In this document: in pieces, positions 1-6,524 of the stretch
Layout of the letters: every line of letters starts with the position of its first letter
Numbering within the stretch: the first letter of the stretch is position 1
NCBI GenBank assembly: GCA_039805165.1
Contig: JBDLUS010000013.1
Coordinates: 1 to 15,707, forward strand
Origin: CAIZGX01 sp039805165
Lineage (GTDB): Bacteria > Bacteroidota > Bacteroidia > Flavobacteriales_D > Sanyastnellaceae
Direction: 5' to 3'
DNA length: 15,707 nucleotides
Made by a program: the position numbers and the translations under genes
The notes under the pieces: generated by a model
Told to the model about the DNA's origin: nothing
Seen by the model: the letters and a program-made list of their open reading frames with translations, nothing else
Databases searched by the model: none

Positions 1-518
1 TCCAACGGCATTAATTTGTTTCTCAAGCTGTCGTATAAATATCCTGCTAAATCTTCTTTCGTCAATTCACCTGCTTTCTGCGCCAAATCTGGTCTTCCAA
101 CATCGCCAATGAAAAGCGTGTCTCCTGTAAATACCGCTACTTGCTTTCCGTTTTCATCGCGAAGCAAGTAACACGTGCTTTCCATGGTGTGACCAGGTGT
201 GTGCAACACTTCAATCGTGCAGTTTCCAACTTGAAGAATTTCTCCGTCGGTTGCGATGTGTGCGCTGAATTCGGTCTTCGCGTTCGGTCCGAAAACAATG
301 GTGGCGCCTGTATAAACCTGAAGGTCTAAATGTCCGCTTACGAAGTCCGCGTGAAAATGCGTTTCCAAAATGTATTTGATCTTCGCGCCTGATGCGTTCG
401 CTCTGTCTGTGTATGCTTTTGTGTCGCGAAGCGGATCAATAATAACCGCCTCACCATTGCTTTCAATGTAATAAGCGCCTTGCGCTAAACAACCTGTGTA
501 GATCTGTTCAATTTTCAT
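1..518 (-). CDS. Persulfide dioxygenase-like MBL-fold hydrolase, partial (C-terminus outside window)
   Basis: I translated 172 codons from an ATG at 518; the gene runs off the left edge. The metallo-beta-lactamase motifs are clear: THFHAD at residues 53-58, PGHT at 108-111 and GDTLFIGDVGRPDL at 132-145. By comparison with ETHE1 persulfide dioxygenase, H54, H110 and D133 would bind a single Fe(II). Phe59 replaces the second histidine of the HxHxDH motif used by two-metal glyoxalase II enzymes, which fits a mononuclear sulfur dioxygenase oxidising glutathione persulfide or a similar persulfide to sulfite. In Bacteroidota and in CstB-type proteins such an N-terminus is often followed by rhodanese domains, but that part is not visible. 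The start overlaps the stop of the TauE/SafE gene as ATGA, so the two are probably translationally coupled. Family assignment is firm; the exact substrate is inferred. Confidence 0.88.
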   Translation of the reverse strand, partial: MKIEQIYTGCLAQGAYYIESNGEAVIIDPLRDTKAYTDRANASGAKIKYILETHFHADFVSGHLDLQVYTGATIVFGPNAKTEFSAHIATDGEILQVGNCTIEVLHTPGHTMESTCYLLRDENGKQVAVFTGDTLFIGDVGRPDLAQKAGELTKEDLAGYLYDSLRNKLMPL

Positions 519-1294
519 AGTATTTCAATTATTTCTTTCGTTAACATATACGTTCCCACGGCAAGCAAAAGTACAACGAAGGACTTTCGCAATAGCGCAT
601 CGGACCATTTTTTAGAGAGTAAAGTTCCAACTAGAACACCCACAACTGCCAAGGCGAGGAAGGGTATTAAAATCGAAAAATTCAAGGTGTTCAATTCTGA
701 GTAAGACACGACTAAACCCGATGCTGAATTCAAGATTATTACAACGAAGGCAGAGGCAATGGCCGCAGACATAGTCGTGTTGCGGTAAGCATAAATAGCA
801 GGAACAATCAAAAATCCGCCGCCAACTCCAATTAGTGATCCCAACACCCCAACCAGTGCTGCGTTCAAAGCCAATGAGACAAGTCCTTTGCCTTTCGCCT
901 TTTTCGGATTAAGCAATTTGTATGCAACAATGTACATGATGGTAACGAACATTAAAAGCAAAATACTTTGCGTTGAAATTTTCAATCCGAACAACAAAAC
1001 TTCTTTCGGTAAAATAGGCAGCACAAAGAATTTGGTTAGCGCTATAAAGACCATGGAAACCGATGCAAACAACAGTGCTAGGCGCCATTCAATTTCCTTT
1101 CGGCTTTGAATTCCACCAACAATGGAACTGAAAAATAAAATAGCATATGATGAAACAACTGCCGATCTCAAATCAAATCCGAACAAATAAACCAGAATTG
1201 GAATGGTAAGTATAGCGCCGCCACCGCCAAGCACGCCCAACACAAAGCCCATGAGCAGTGCTCCGAAAAATCCGAGGGCCATTGTTAGTTCCAT
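515..1294 (-). CDS. TauE/SafE-family sulfite/anion exporter
   Basis: This 259-residue, strongly hydrophobic inner-membrane protein has the internal duplication typical of TauE/SafE: a glycine-rich loop followed by a helix occurs at residues 21-34 (LGGGGAILTIPIL) and again at 151-166 (GSLIGVGGGFLIVP). I count about eight possible membrane segments. Members export sulfite, sulfoacetate or related anions. The gene directly precedes and overlaps the persulfide-dioxygenase-like gene by 4 bases, so export of sulfite made by that enzyme is the simplest reading. ATG at 1294 is taken as the start; a second ATG four codons in (residue 5) is possible. A TAnnTTTG promoter box ends only 4 bases before the first ATG, which would make the mRNA leaderless. 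The substrate is not proven by sequence. Confidence 0.88.
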   Translation of the reverse strand: MELTMALGFFGALLMGFVLGVLGGGGAILTIPILVYLFGFDLRSAVVSSYAILFFSSIVGGIQSRKEIEWRLALLFASVSMVFIALTKFFVLPILPKEVLLFGLKISTQSILLLMFVTIMYIVAYKLLNPKKAKGKGLVSLALNAALVGVLGSLIGVGGGFLIVPAIYAYRNTTMSAAIASAFVVIILNSASGLVVSYSELNTLNFSILIPFLALAVVGVLVGTLLSKKWSDALLRKSFVVLLLAVGTYMLTKEIIEIL

Positions 1295-1298
1295 GATG

Positions 1299-1306
1299 CA
1301 AAGATA
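1299..1306 (-). promoter_or_regulatory. Bacteroidota -7 box (TATCTTTG) before the TauE/SafE gene
   Basis: The minus strand reads TATCTTTG, a full match to the Bacteroidota -7 consensus TAnnTTTG, followed by CATC and the ATG. Transcription usually starts a few bases after this box, which puts +1 at or next to the start codon. No TTG lies at the usual 17-23 base spacing upstream, so the -33 element is missing or weak. Confidence 0.45.
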
Positions 1307-1339
1307 AGGGGGTTCAATAAAGGCTTGAGGTGATGTTCG

Positions 1340-2956
1340 TCACGCAGGATTTCCGATGCGCATCAAACGTTGCGTGTATTCATGCTGCGGATGAAAAAAA
1401 ACTTCTTCTCCACTTCCTCGCTCAACGATTTCACCCTTCCGCATAACCATAACATTGTTGCTCATGTGATAAACCACCGGCATGTCGTGAGAAATAAATA
1501 AATACGTCAGACTGAACTCTTCCTTCAAATCGTTTAACAAATTCAACACCTGTGCTTGAACCGAAACATCAAGCGCAGCAACCGCTTCATCGCAGATAAT
1601 TAACTTCGGATTGGTGGCCAATGCGCGGGCAATGACAATACGCTGACGTTGTCCGCCAGAGAAATTGTGTGCATACCGCTGCGCACTATCGGCGGGCATT
1701 CCAACAGCATTCAATAAATACTCCACGCGCTTTTTTCGTTCCGAATTTGTACTTCCAATTTTATGAATGTGCAAAGGTTCGAGGAGCATGTCTTCAATTT
1801 TCAACTTCGGATTTAACGAAGCAAACGGATCTTGAAAAACCATTTGAATGTCTTTTCGAAATTTATTCGGGAAGGAAATGTTATTGCCGATTAACGGTTC
1901 ATTTCCAAATGAAACATTTCCACTCGTTGGACCCAGCAAGCCCATAAGCATGCGGCTCAACGATGTCTTTCCACATCCGCTTTCGCCTATTAAACCAAGG
2001 GTTTCGCCGTGTTTTATTTCGAAGGAAACATTGTTCACAGCAGGGGTTGTTTGTCCAGGATAAATCTTCGTTAACCCTTCAACCCGCATTAAAATATTTT
2101 CATTGGTGGAAAACGAATACTGCTTTTCAGCCTGATCATTTCCCAACGTAACCAAGCTCTTGCCCTTTGAATTTTTCGTTGGTCTGCAAGCGAGCAATCC
2201 CCTCGTGTATGCGTGTTTTGGCGCATTCAACACAGCTCCTGAATCGCCCTGTTCCACGGCATTTCCAGACTTCATAACCACAATGTAATCTGCCATTTCC
2301 TTCACCACATGCAAATCATGTGAGATGAACAGCACCGACATGTTTCGTTGTGCTTTAAGCTTTTTGATTAACTCTAAAATCGACGCTTGCACGGAAGGAT
2401 CTAATGCTGTAGTCGGTTCGTCTGCAATGAGCAGTTGCGGCTCGGATGCCAACGCCATAGCAATCATAATGCGCTGACGCTGTCCACCGGAAAATTCATG
2501 CGGATACTTTTTTAGAGCGCCCGCTGGATCGGGCATTTCAACCTCTTCTAACAAAGACAACACTTTGCTTTTCCGAATTTCTTTTTTTTCATGATGAAGG
2601 CATTCCTCCATTTGCTGCAGACACGTCATAGCTGGATTCAAAGCCGTCATGGGCTCTTGGAAAATCACAGCAATCTTTTTTCCGCGCAACGAAACCAAAA
2701 CTTCGTCTGTGGGCTTAACTGTTCGATCTTCCGAACCCAACAATTCGCCCGAAAGAAAAATCTCTCCTGAAGGAAACGTTAAATTTTTTGTTGGAAGTAA
2801 ACCGAGCAACGACATAGCCGTTACCGATTTTCCGCTTCCCGATTCACCTACCACCGCAGTTATCTTTCCTGGAAAAAGCGCATAGGACAAGGCGTTCACA
2901 ACAATTCTGTTGTTGAAGGCAACACTTAAGTTTTGTATTTCCAACAAAGGTTTCAC
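1340..2956 (-). CDS. Dipeptide/oligopeptide-type ABC transporter, two fused ATPase domains
   Basis: This cytoplasmic ATPase has two complete nucleotide-binding domains in one chain, like YejF or GsiA (DppD-DppF fusion type). Counting 538 residues from GTG 2956, domain 1 has Walker A GESGSGKS (37-44), Q-loop FQEPMTALNP (Q100), signature SGGQ (156-159), Walker B ADEPTTALD (D179-E180) and H213 in the H-loop. Domain 2 has GESGCGKT (324-331), Q375, SGGQ (433-436), CDEAVAALD (D456-E457) and H490. The open frame continues up to 3028, but those 24 extra residues look unlike an ABC N-terminus; VKPLLEIQNLSV fits the usual beginning, so the GTG at 2954-2956 is chosen. Both domains look catalytically intact; domain 2 has Ala where DEP is usual. 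No permease or binding-protein gene lies nearby, so partners must be encoded elsewhere. The substrate is inferred from family only. Confidence 0.88.
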   Translation of the reverse strand: MKPLLEIQNLSVAFNNRIVVNALSYALFPGKITAVVGESGSGKSVTAMSLLGLLPTKNLTFPSGEIFLSGELLGSEDRTVKPTDEVLVSLRGKKIAVIFQEPMTALNPAMTCLQQMEECLHHEKKEIRKSKVLSLLEEVEMPDPAGALKKYPHEFSGGQRQRIMIAMALASEPQLLIADEPTTALDPSVQASILELIKKLKAQRNMSVLFISHDLHVVKEMADYIVVMKSGNAVEQGDSGAVLNAPKHAYTRGLLACRPTKNSKGKSLVTLGNDQAEKQYSFSTNENILMRVEGLTKIYPGQTTPAVNNVSFEIKHGETLGLIGESGCGKTSLSRMLMGLLGPTSGNVSFGNEPLIGNNISFPNKFRKDIQMVFQDPFASLNPKLKIEDMLLEPLHIHKIGSTNSERKKRVEYLLNAVGMPADSAQRYAHNFSGGQRQRIVIARALATNPKLIICDEAVAALDVSVQAQVLNLLNDLKEEFSLTYLFISHDMPVVYHMSNNVMVMRKGEIVERGSGEEVFFHPQHEYTQRLMRIGNPA

Positions 2957-3015
2957 TACCTGCAAGATGATTATTATTTCAGTTGGAAAGACACCGTTCC
3001 GTTGAAGAAATAAAC

Positions 3016-3029
3016 ATTGCAATCGCAAT
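3016..3029. repeat. Small inverted repeat ATTGC-N4-GCAAT in a divergent intergenic region
   Basis: Five-base arms ATTGC (3016-3020) and GCAAT (3025-3029) flank AATC. It lies in the 142-base region between the ABC ATPase (minus) and the cytochrome/copper protein (plus), where an operator would sit. Arms this short occur often by chance. Confidence 0.2.
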
Positions 3030-3069
3030 AAACCTTCTTGTCGTTTTATCTTCTTATTTGAACTTTTCT

Positions 3070-3077
3070 TAACTTTA
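3070..3077 (+). promoter_or_regulatory. Possible -7 box (TAACTTTA) before the cytochrome c-copper monooxygenase gene
   Basis: TAACTTTA matches five of six fixed positions of TAnnTTTG. It ends 21 bases before the GTG start, allowing a short leader. There is no well-spaced TTG at -33, so this is tentative. Confidence 0.3.
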
Positions 3078-3098
3078 GAGAACTTAAAACTATTCGCT

Positions 3099-4643
3099 GT
3101 GAAAAAACTTGTATTTCTTTTCGCTGTTTTAATTCACTCCAGTGCAGCATTCGCACAAGTAACTTGGAGCGAAAACGTAGCACCTATTCTATTTGAACAT
3201 TGCACCAAGTGTCACCACGAAGGCGGCATTGGGCCATCTTCATTCATGACCTACGACGACGCCTACAACAGTCAAGCAAGTATTTTAGGTGCTATTACTT
3301 CTGGGCAAATGCCGCCTTGGCCTGCCGATCCGAACTACCGTCACTTTGTTGGAGAAAATGTTTTAACACAAGCCGAAAAACAGACCATTGAAGATTGGAT
3401 CACAGGAGGTGCATTAACAGGAGACTTAGCCTTGGCGCCAGCAACACCCATTTATAATAACAATACACAACTTCCGTCTGTGGATCAAACGTATCTAACA
3501 CCCGATTATACAAGCCCCGCAACGAGCACAGATTATTACAGAACTTTTGTCATTCCCAGTGGATTAGCTCTGGACGGGTGGATCGATGGTATTGAAATCA
3601 TTCCTGGAAATGCTGACATTGTTCATCACGTAGTAATATCCTATGATCCAACGGGAGCAGGGGCTGCATTGGATGCAAATGATCCTGGAGATGGGTTTCA
3701 ATCGAGTGGAGGGAGTCTTGTGAATGGAGCAAAATTCTTAGCCGCTTGGGCCCCAGGCGGAGGACCACTTTGGGTTCCGTTTGGCTTTGCACAACGCCTT
3801 GAAGCAGGAGGAGATTTCTTAGTTGAATTTCACTACCCGGCTGGAAGCCTTGGGCAAAGTGACCAATCTACGATTAACCTTCACTATTCCGATGATCCTA
3901 CACCTAGAGAGGTTTGGTACAACCCTATTTTAAATCACGGTCCGGGTATTTTAGATCAGAACTTCTTATTCATTATGCCCAATCAGACGGCTACGTTTAC
4001 CGAGACCTATTCAGTTCCTGCTGAGATTACGCTTATTGGAACATTTCCCCACATGCACTTAATCGGAAGAAGTATTAGCAGTTGGGCAGAATTACCTGGC
4101 GGGGCTATTGAACCGCTCATCAGCATTCCTTCGTGGGATTTCAATTGGCAGTTGAGTTATAACTATCCACAATTGATTCATATTCCGCAAAACACCAACC
4201 TTCGCGCAGAAGCTTTTTACGACAACACTTCAGCAAACCCCTTCAATCCAAACAGCCCACCGCAATTGGTAACTGCCGGTGAAGAAACGGGAGATGAAAT
4301 GATGATTGTATTCTTTGCTTATACCTATTACTTGCCTGGCGATGAAAACATTCTTGTCGAGCCTGTCGTGAGCACAGAAGAACAACACTTCGTTCAGCAG
4401 CAGTTCGACGTTTTCCCGAATCCGAACAACGGAACATTTAGCGTTCAAACGTTCAATCAACGCTTCGACAAAGCCGCTGTAACCGTTACTGACATTAGTG
4501 GGAAAGTGGTTTACGAATCGAAGTGGAACATACCAGGTGGAATGCACACACAAACATTGGAGCTTAATCTTCCCAAAGGAATTTATGTTCTACATGCTGA
4601 AGGGCAAACCACTCACGAAAGTGCGCGGTTTATTGTTGAATAA
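3099..4643 (+). CDS. Secreted cytochrome c - copper type II monooxygenase fusion with T9SS sorting domain
   Basis: This 514-residue exported protein starts at GTG. It has a signal peptide (1-20, ending AAFAQ); a one-heme cytochrome c domain (about 21-108) with CTKCH at 35-39 and M71 of GQMPPWPAD as likely axial ligand; a region like the copper type II, ascorbate-dependent monooxygenases PHM and DBM (about 140-415); and a T9SS type A sorting domain (about 436-514) beginning DVFPNPNNGTF and ending GIYVLHAEGQ...ARFIVE. All copper ligands of PHM appear to have counterparts: HH at 176-177 (H107/H108), H245 in EFHYP (H172), HMH at 318-320 (H242/H244) and M401 in GDEMM (M314). I infer a copper oxygenase outside the outer membrane, reduced through its own heme rather than by free ascorbate. 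The substrate is unknown. The gene is a lone plus-strand unit converging on a PorV/PorQ-family gene with no gap. Confidence 0.85.
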   Translation: MKKLVFLFAVLIHSSAAFAQVTWSENVAPILFEHCTKCHHEGGIGPSSFMTYDDAYNSQASILGAITSGQMPPWPADPNYRHFVGENVLTQAEKQTIEDWITGGALTGDLALAPATPIYNNNTQLPSVDQTYLTPDYTSPATSTDYYRTFVIPSGLALDGWIDGIEIIPGNADIVHHVVISYDPTGAGAALDANDPGDGFQSSGGSLVNGAKFLAAWAPGGGPLWVPFGFAQRLEAGGDFLVEFHYPAGSLGQSDQSTINLHYSDDPTPREVWYNPILNHGPGILDQNFLFIMPNQTATFTETYSVPAEITLIGTFPHMHLIGRSISSWAELPGGAIEPLISIPSWDFNWQLSYNYPQLIHIPQNTNLRAEAFYDNTSANPFNPNSPPQLVTAGEETGDEMMIVFFAYTYYLPGDENILVEPVVSTEEQHFVQQQFDVFPNPNNGTFSVQTFNQRFDKAAVTVTDISGKVVYESKWNIPGGMHTQTLELNLPKGIYVLHAEGQTTHESARFIVE

Positions 4644-5735
4644 TTACAAAGAGAACTTCAGCGAAAACACGTTGCTGTAAAGAACATCGGAAGAATTTCC
4701 GACATCTGATAACGCATAGTCGATAAACATTTTTCGAAGGCGAATACCAATACCAATGTTTGGTTGATACGTGATGTACTCTTCTTCGAAATCCTTTACG
4801 CGTTGGGCGTTTCCGACTCCTGCTCTGAAAAAGATTGTGTTTGAATAACCTACTTCCAATCCAACATTCGGGTCAATACTAAAGACATTTCCAGACACCA
4901 AAGCGTTACGCTGTCCGTCTGTGGTGAAGGTCGCATTTCCTTCCACCAAAAATGAAATTTTCTCTTTGTTGAATTTGTAACCCGCTCCTAAAATGGCGCG
5001 GGGCAAAGCAATCTCCAATCCGTTTTTCGGAAGCGTGTTTCCTGTTTGTTCAAAGACTGAAGTTGCGGTTGAACCCAAGCTGAACGACCACGCATTAAAC
5101 GTTGAACTTGCATCGCGAACCACAGCGCCTAGACACACATGCTTTCCTTGGTATTGCGCTCCTACGTCGAAACCAAATCCGAATGATCGCGCGAAATCTC
5201 CAATCTGTCTGTAAATAATTTTCGCTGTTCCTCCAATGTTAACGCGACTTGCCCAAGGCTTATGAATGAAGGGAACACCCTTCTTCGCATAAGAAAACAA
5301 GAACGCATAATCTGCAGCATTGAATGTTGTAACCCTTGAATAGTCTATGTTTCCGTTCGGATCATACAAATCTAACGTGTTCGGAATATCGTCGATTCCA
5401 AAACGAATGAGCGAGAACGACGCTGCTGAAGTTGAATCAAGTCGCTTGCCCACAGCGGCATAATCGTACTTTGCAATACCAGCATAAGATTCACTGTGCA
5501 TAACCGCTGCGTCTAGCTTGTTTCCGAGGCCCATTAATCCGGCTGGATTCCAATAGCCCGATGTAACATCATTCACACTACCTACTTGCGATTGCGACAT
5601 CCCCATAGCACGCGCACCAACACCAATTTGTAGGAATTCGTTCACGTAGACACGCGCCACTTGCGCAGTCGCTAAATGCGATGCACAAAAGAGTACAATT
5701 GCAATGACGATTTTTGAAAGGAAACTTTTCTTCAT
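4644..5735 (-). CDS. PorV/PorQ-family outer-membrane beta-barrel protein
   Basis: This 363-residue protein has a signal peptide (1-25, ending LATAQ), then NEFLQIGVGARAMGMSQSQ (32-50) and the nearby GYWNPAGL (60-67), the N-terminal pattern of the PorV/PorQ (UPF0164/FadL-like) barrels of Bacteroidota. The rest alternates polar and hydrophobic residues and the chain ends FSLKFSL, a typical outer-membrane strand. PorV itself carries T9SS cargo from the translocon to the surface attachment complex; this one is a family member and I cannot say it is the true PorV. Its start lies 38 bases after the stop of the NfuA-like gene on the same strand with no clear promoter between, so co-transcription is likely. 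Its stop abuts that of the T9SS cargo gene. Confidence 0.8.
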   Translation of the reverse strand: MKKSFLSKIVIAIVLFCASHLATAQVARVYVNEFLQIGVGARAMGMSQSQVGSVNDVTSGYWNPAGLMGLGNKLDAAVMHSESYAGIAKYDYAAVGKRLDSTSAASFSLIRFGIDDIPNTLDLYDPNGNIDYSRVTTFNAADYAFLFSYAKKGVPFIHKPWASRVNIGGTAKIIYRQIGDFARSFGFGFDVGAQYQGKHVCLGAVVRDASSTFNAWSFSLGSTATSVFEQTGNTLPKNGLEIALPRAILGAGYKFNKEKISFLVEGNATFTTDGQRNALVSGNVFSIDPNVGLEVGYSNTIFFRAGVGNAQRVKDFEEEYITYQPNIGIGIRLRKMFIDYALSDVGNSSDVLYSNVFSLKFSL

Positions 5736-5773
5736 GAGCGTGGATGAAACGAGAGTCTTCGCAGATTATTTTC

Positions 5774-6418
5774 TTAGACTGAAATTACCTCTTCAACAAC
5801 ACTTGGAAGCTTCGCCTTCAAAAGGTTTTCAATTCCGCCTTTAAGCGTAGCTGTTGATGAAGGACAGCCTGCGCACGACCCTTTCATTTCAACAAAAACT
5901 TTCTTCTCGTCGTAACCTACAAAATCAATGGCGCCGCCATCTGCTTCAACTGCTGGTCTTACAAACTCTTCCAACAAAGCCATAATAGCGTCGTCGTATT
6001 CTGAAGGCTTGAAATTCGATCTATCTACTGATGATGGTGTTGATCCGCCAGCTTTCGCTTCTTCAATCATGCTTGCGCTTCTGCTCATGAGTTCTGCTGG
6101 AACCGTAGAAACTGCAATCTCATTATCCATAAGCCACTCGCGAACATATTCGCGCAGTTGCATCACAATCATGTCCCAATCGATAGTACCGTCTTTGGTA
6201 ACAGTCACAAAATTGTGCGCAACAAAAACATTGGTTACAAATGGAAAATTGAAGAGCTCCTCTGCTAACGGAGATGAACCTGATGCTTCAGCCTTTGACT
6301 TATATTCAACTTGAAGTCCGCCGGTTAATAGCAAACGATCTGCAACGAACTTCATTGACGAAGGATTCGGAGTCATTTCAGCATAAACAGAGGTCGGAAT
6401 TTTTTTTCTTTCGTTCAT
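5774..6418 (-). CDS. NifU-family iron-sulfur cluster carrier (NfuA-like)
   Basis: This 214-residue cytoplasmic protein has an Nfu N-terminal scaffold-like domain (about 10-98, starting SVYAEMTPNPSSMKF) and a NifU C-terminal domain (about 138-210) with EFVRPAVEADGGAIDFVGY and the cluster-binding CAGC (C182, C185) followed by PSSTATLKGGIE. Two such subunits would hold one [4Fe-4S] cluster between their CxxC pairs and deliver it to target enzymes. The frame is open upstream to an ATG at 6460, but the ATG at 6416-6418 is preferred: homologues begin near this point, and a full TAnnTTTG promoter box lies inside the would-be extension, 4 bases before this ATG. It is divergent from the amidohydrolase gene and probably leads a two-gene unit with the PorV/PorQ-family gene. 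Confidence 0.9.
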   Translation of the reverse strand: MNERKKIPTSVYAEMTPNPSSMKFVADRLLLTGGLQVEYKSKAEASGSSPLAEELFNFPFVTNVFVAHNFVTVTKDGTIDWDMIVMQLREYVREWLMDNEIAVSTVPAELMSRSASMIEEAKAGGSTPSSVDRSNFKPSEYDDAIMALLEEFVRPAVEADGGAIDFVGYDEKKVFVEMKGSCAGCPSSTATLKGGIENLLKAKLPSVVEEVISV

Positions 6419-6422
6419 GACA

Positions 6423-6456
6423 CAAATGTAATTCCATTCAAGGAAAACATTTACAA
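6423..6456 (-). promoter_or_regulatory. Promoter of the NfuA-like gene: TTG-N23-TACATTTG
   Basis: On the minus strand TACATTTG (6423-6430) fully matches the Bacteroidota -7 consensus TAnnTTTG. A TTG (6454-6456) stands 23 bases upstream, at the upper end of the spacing seen for the -33 element. Only TGTC separates the box from the ATG at 6418, so transcription would start at or very near that ATG, giving a leaderless message and arguing against the start at 6460. Confidence 0.55.
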
Positions 6457-6478
6457 CCAATGTTCATTTGAATCCCAC

Positions 6479-6486
6479 TATTTTTG
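6479..6486 (+). promoter_or_regulatory. -7 box (TATTTTTG) before the amidohydrolase pair
   Basis: TATTTTTG fully matches TAnnTTTG and ends 38 bases before the ATG at 6525, giving a leader of about 33 bases. No TTG is found 17-23 bases upstream. It is set back to back with the promoter of the divergent NfuA-like gene within a 106-base region. Confidence 0.45.
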
Positions 6487-6524
6487 TTTGAATCGTTCGT
6501 GAATTTTTCACTTCAACAAACAAC

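Noticed and set aside
2957..3028. N-terminal extension of the ABC ATPase to an ATG at 3028
   Set aside because: The 24 extra residues have no ABC-like features; the GTG at 2956 starts VKPLLEIQNLSV, the normal N-terminus of this family.
4230..4553. 107-codon minus-strand open frame
   Set aside because: It is antisense to the copper domain and sorting domain of the T9SS protein, with no recognisable motif or start region.
4655..4680. CAGCG...GCTG stem as a terminator at the first convergent junction
   Set aside because: The stem is only about four base pairs with a long loop and no T-run follows; it lies within the barrel gene's coding sequence.
5928..6314. 128-codon plus-strand open frame
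   Set aside because: It lies fully antisense to the well-supported NfuA-like gene and its product is a low-complexity Ser/Thr/Ala sequence with no recognisable motif.
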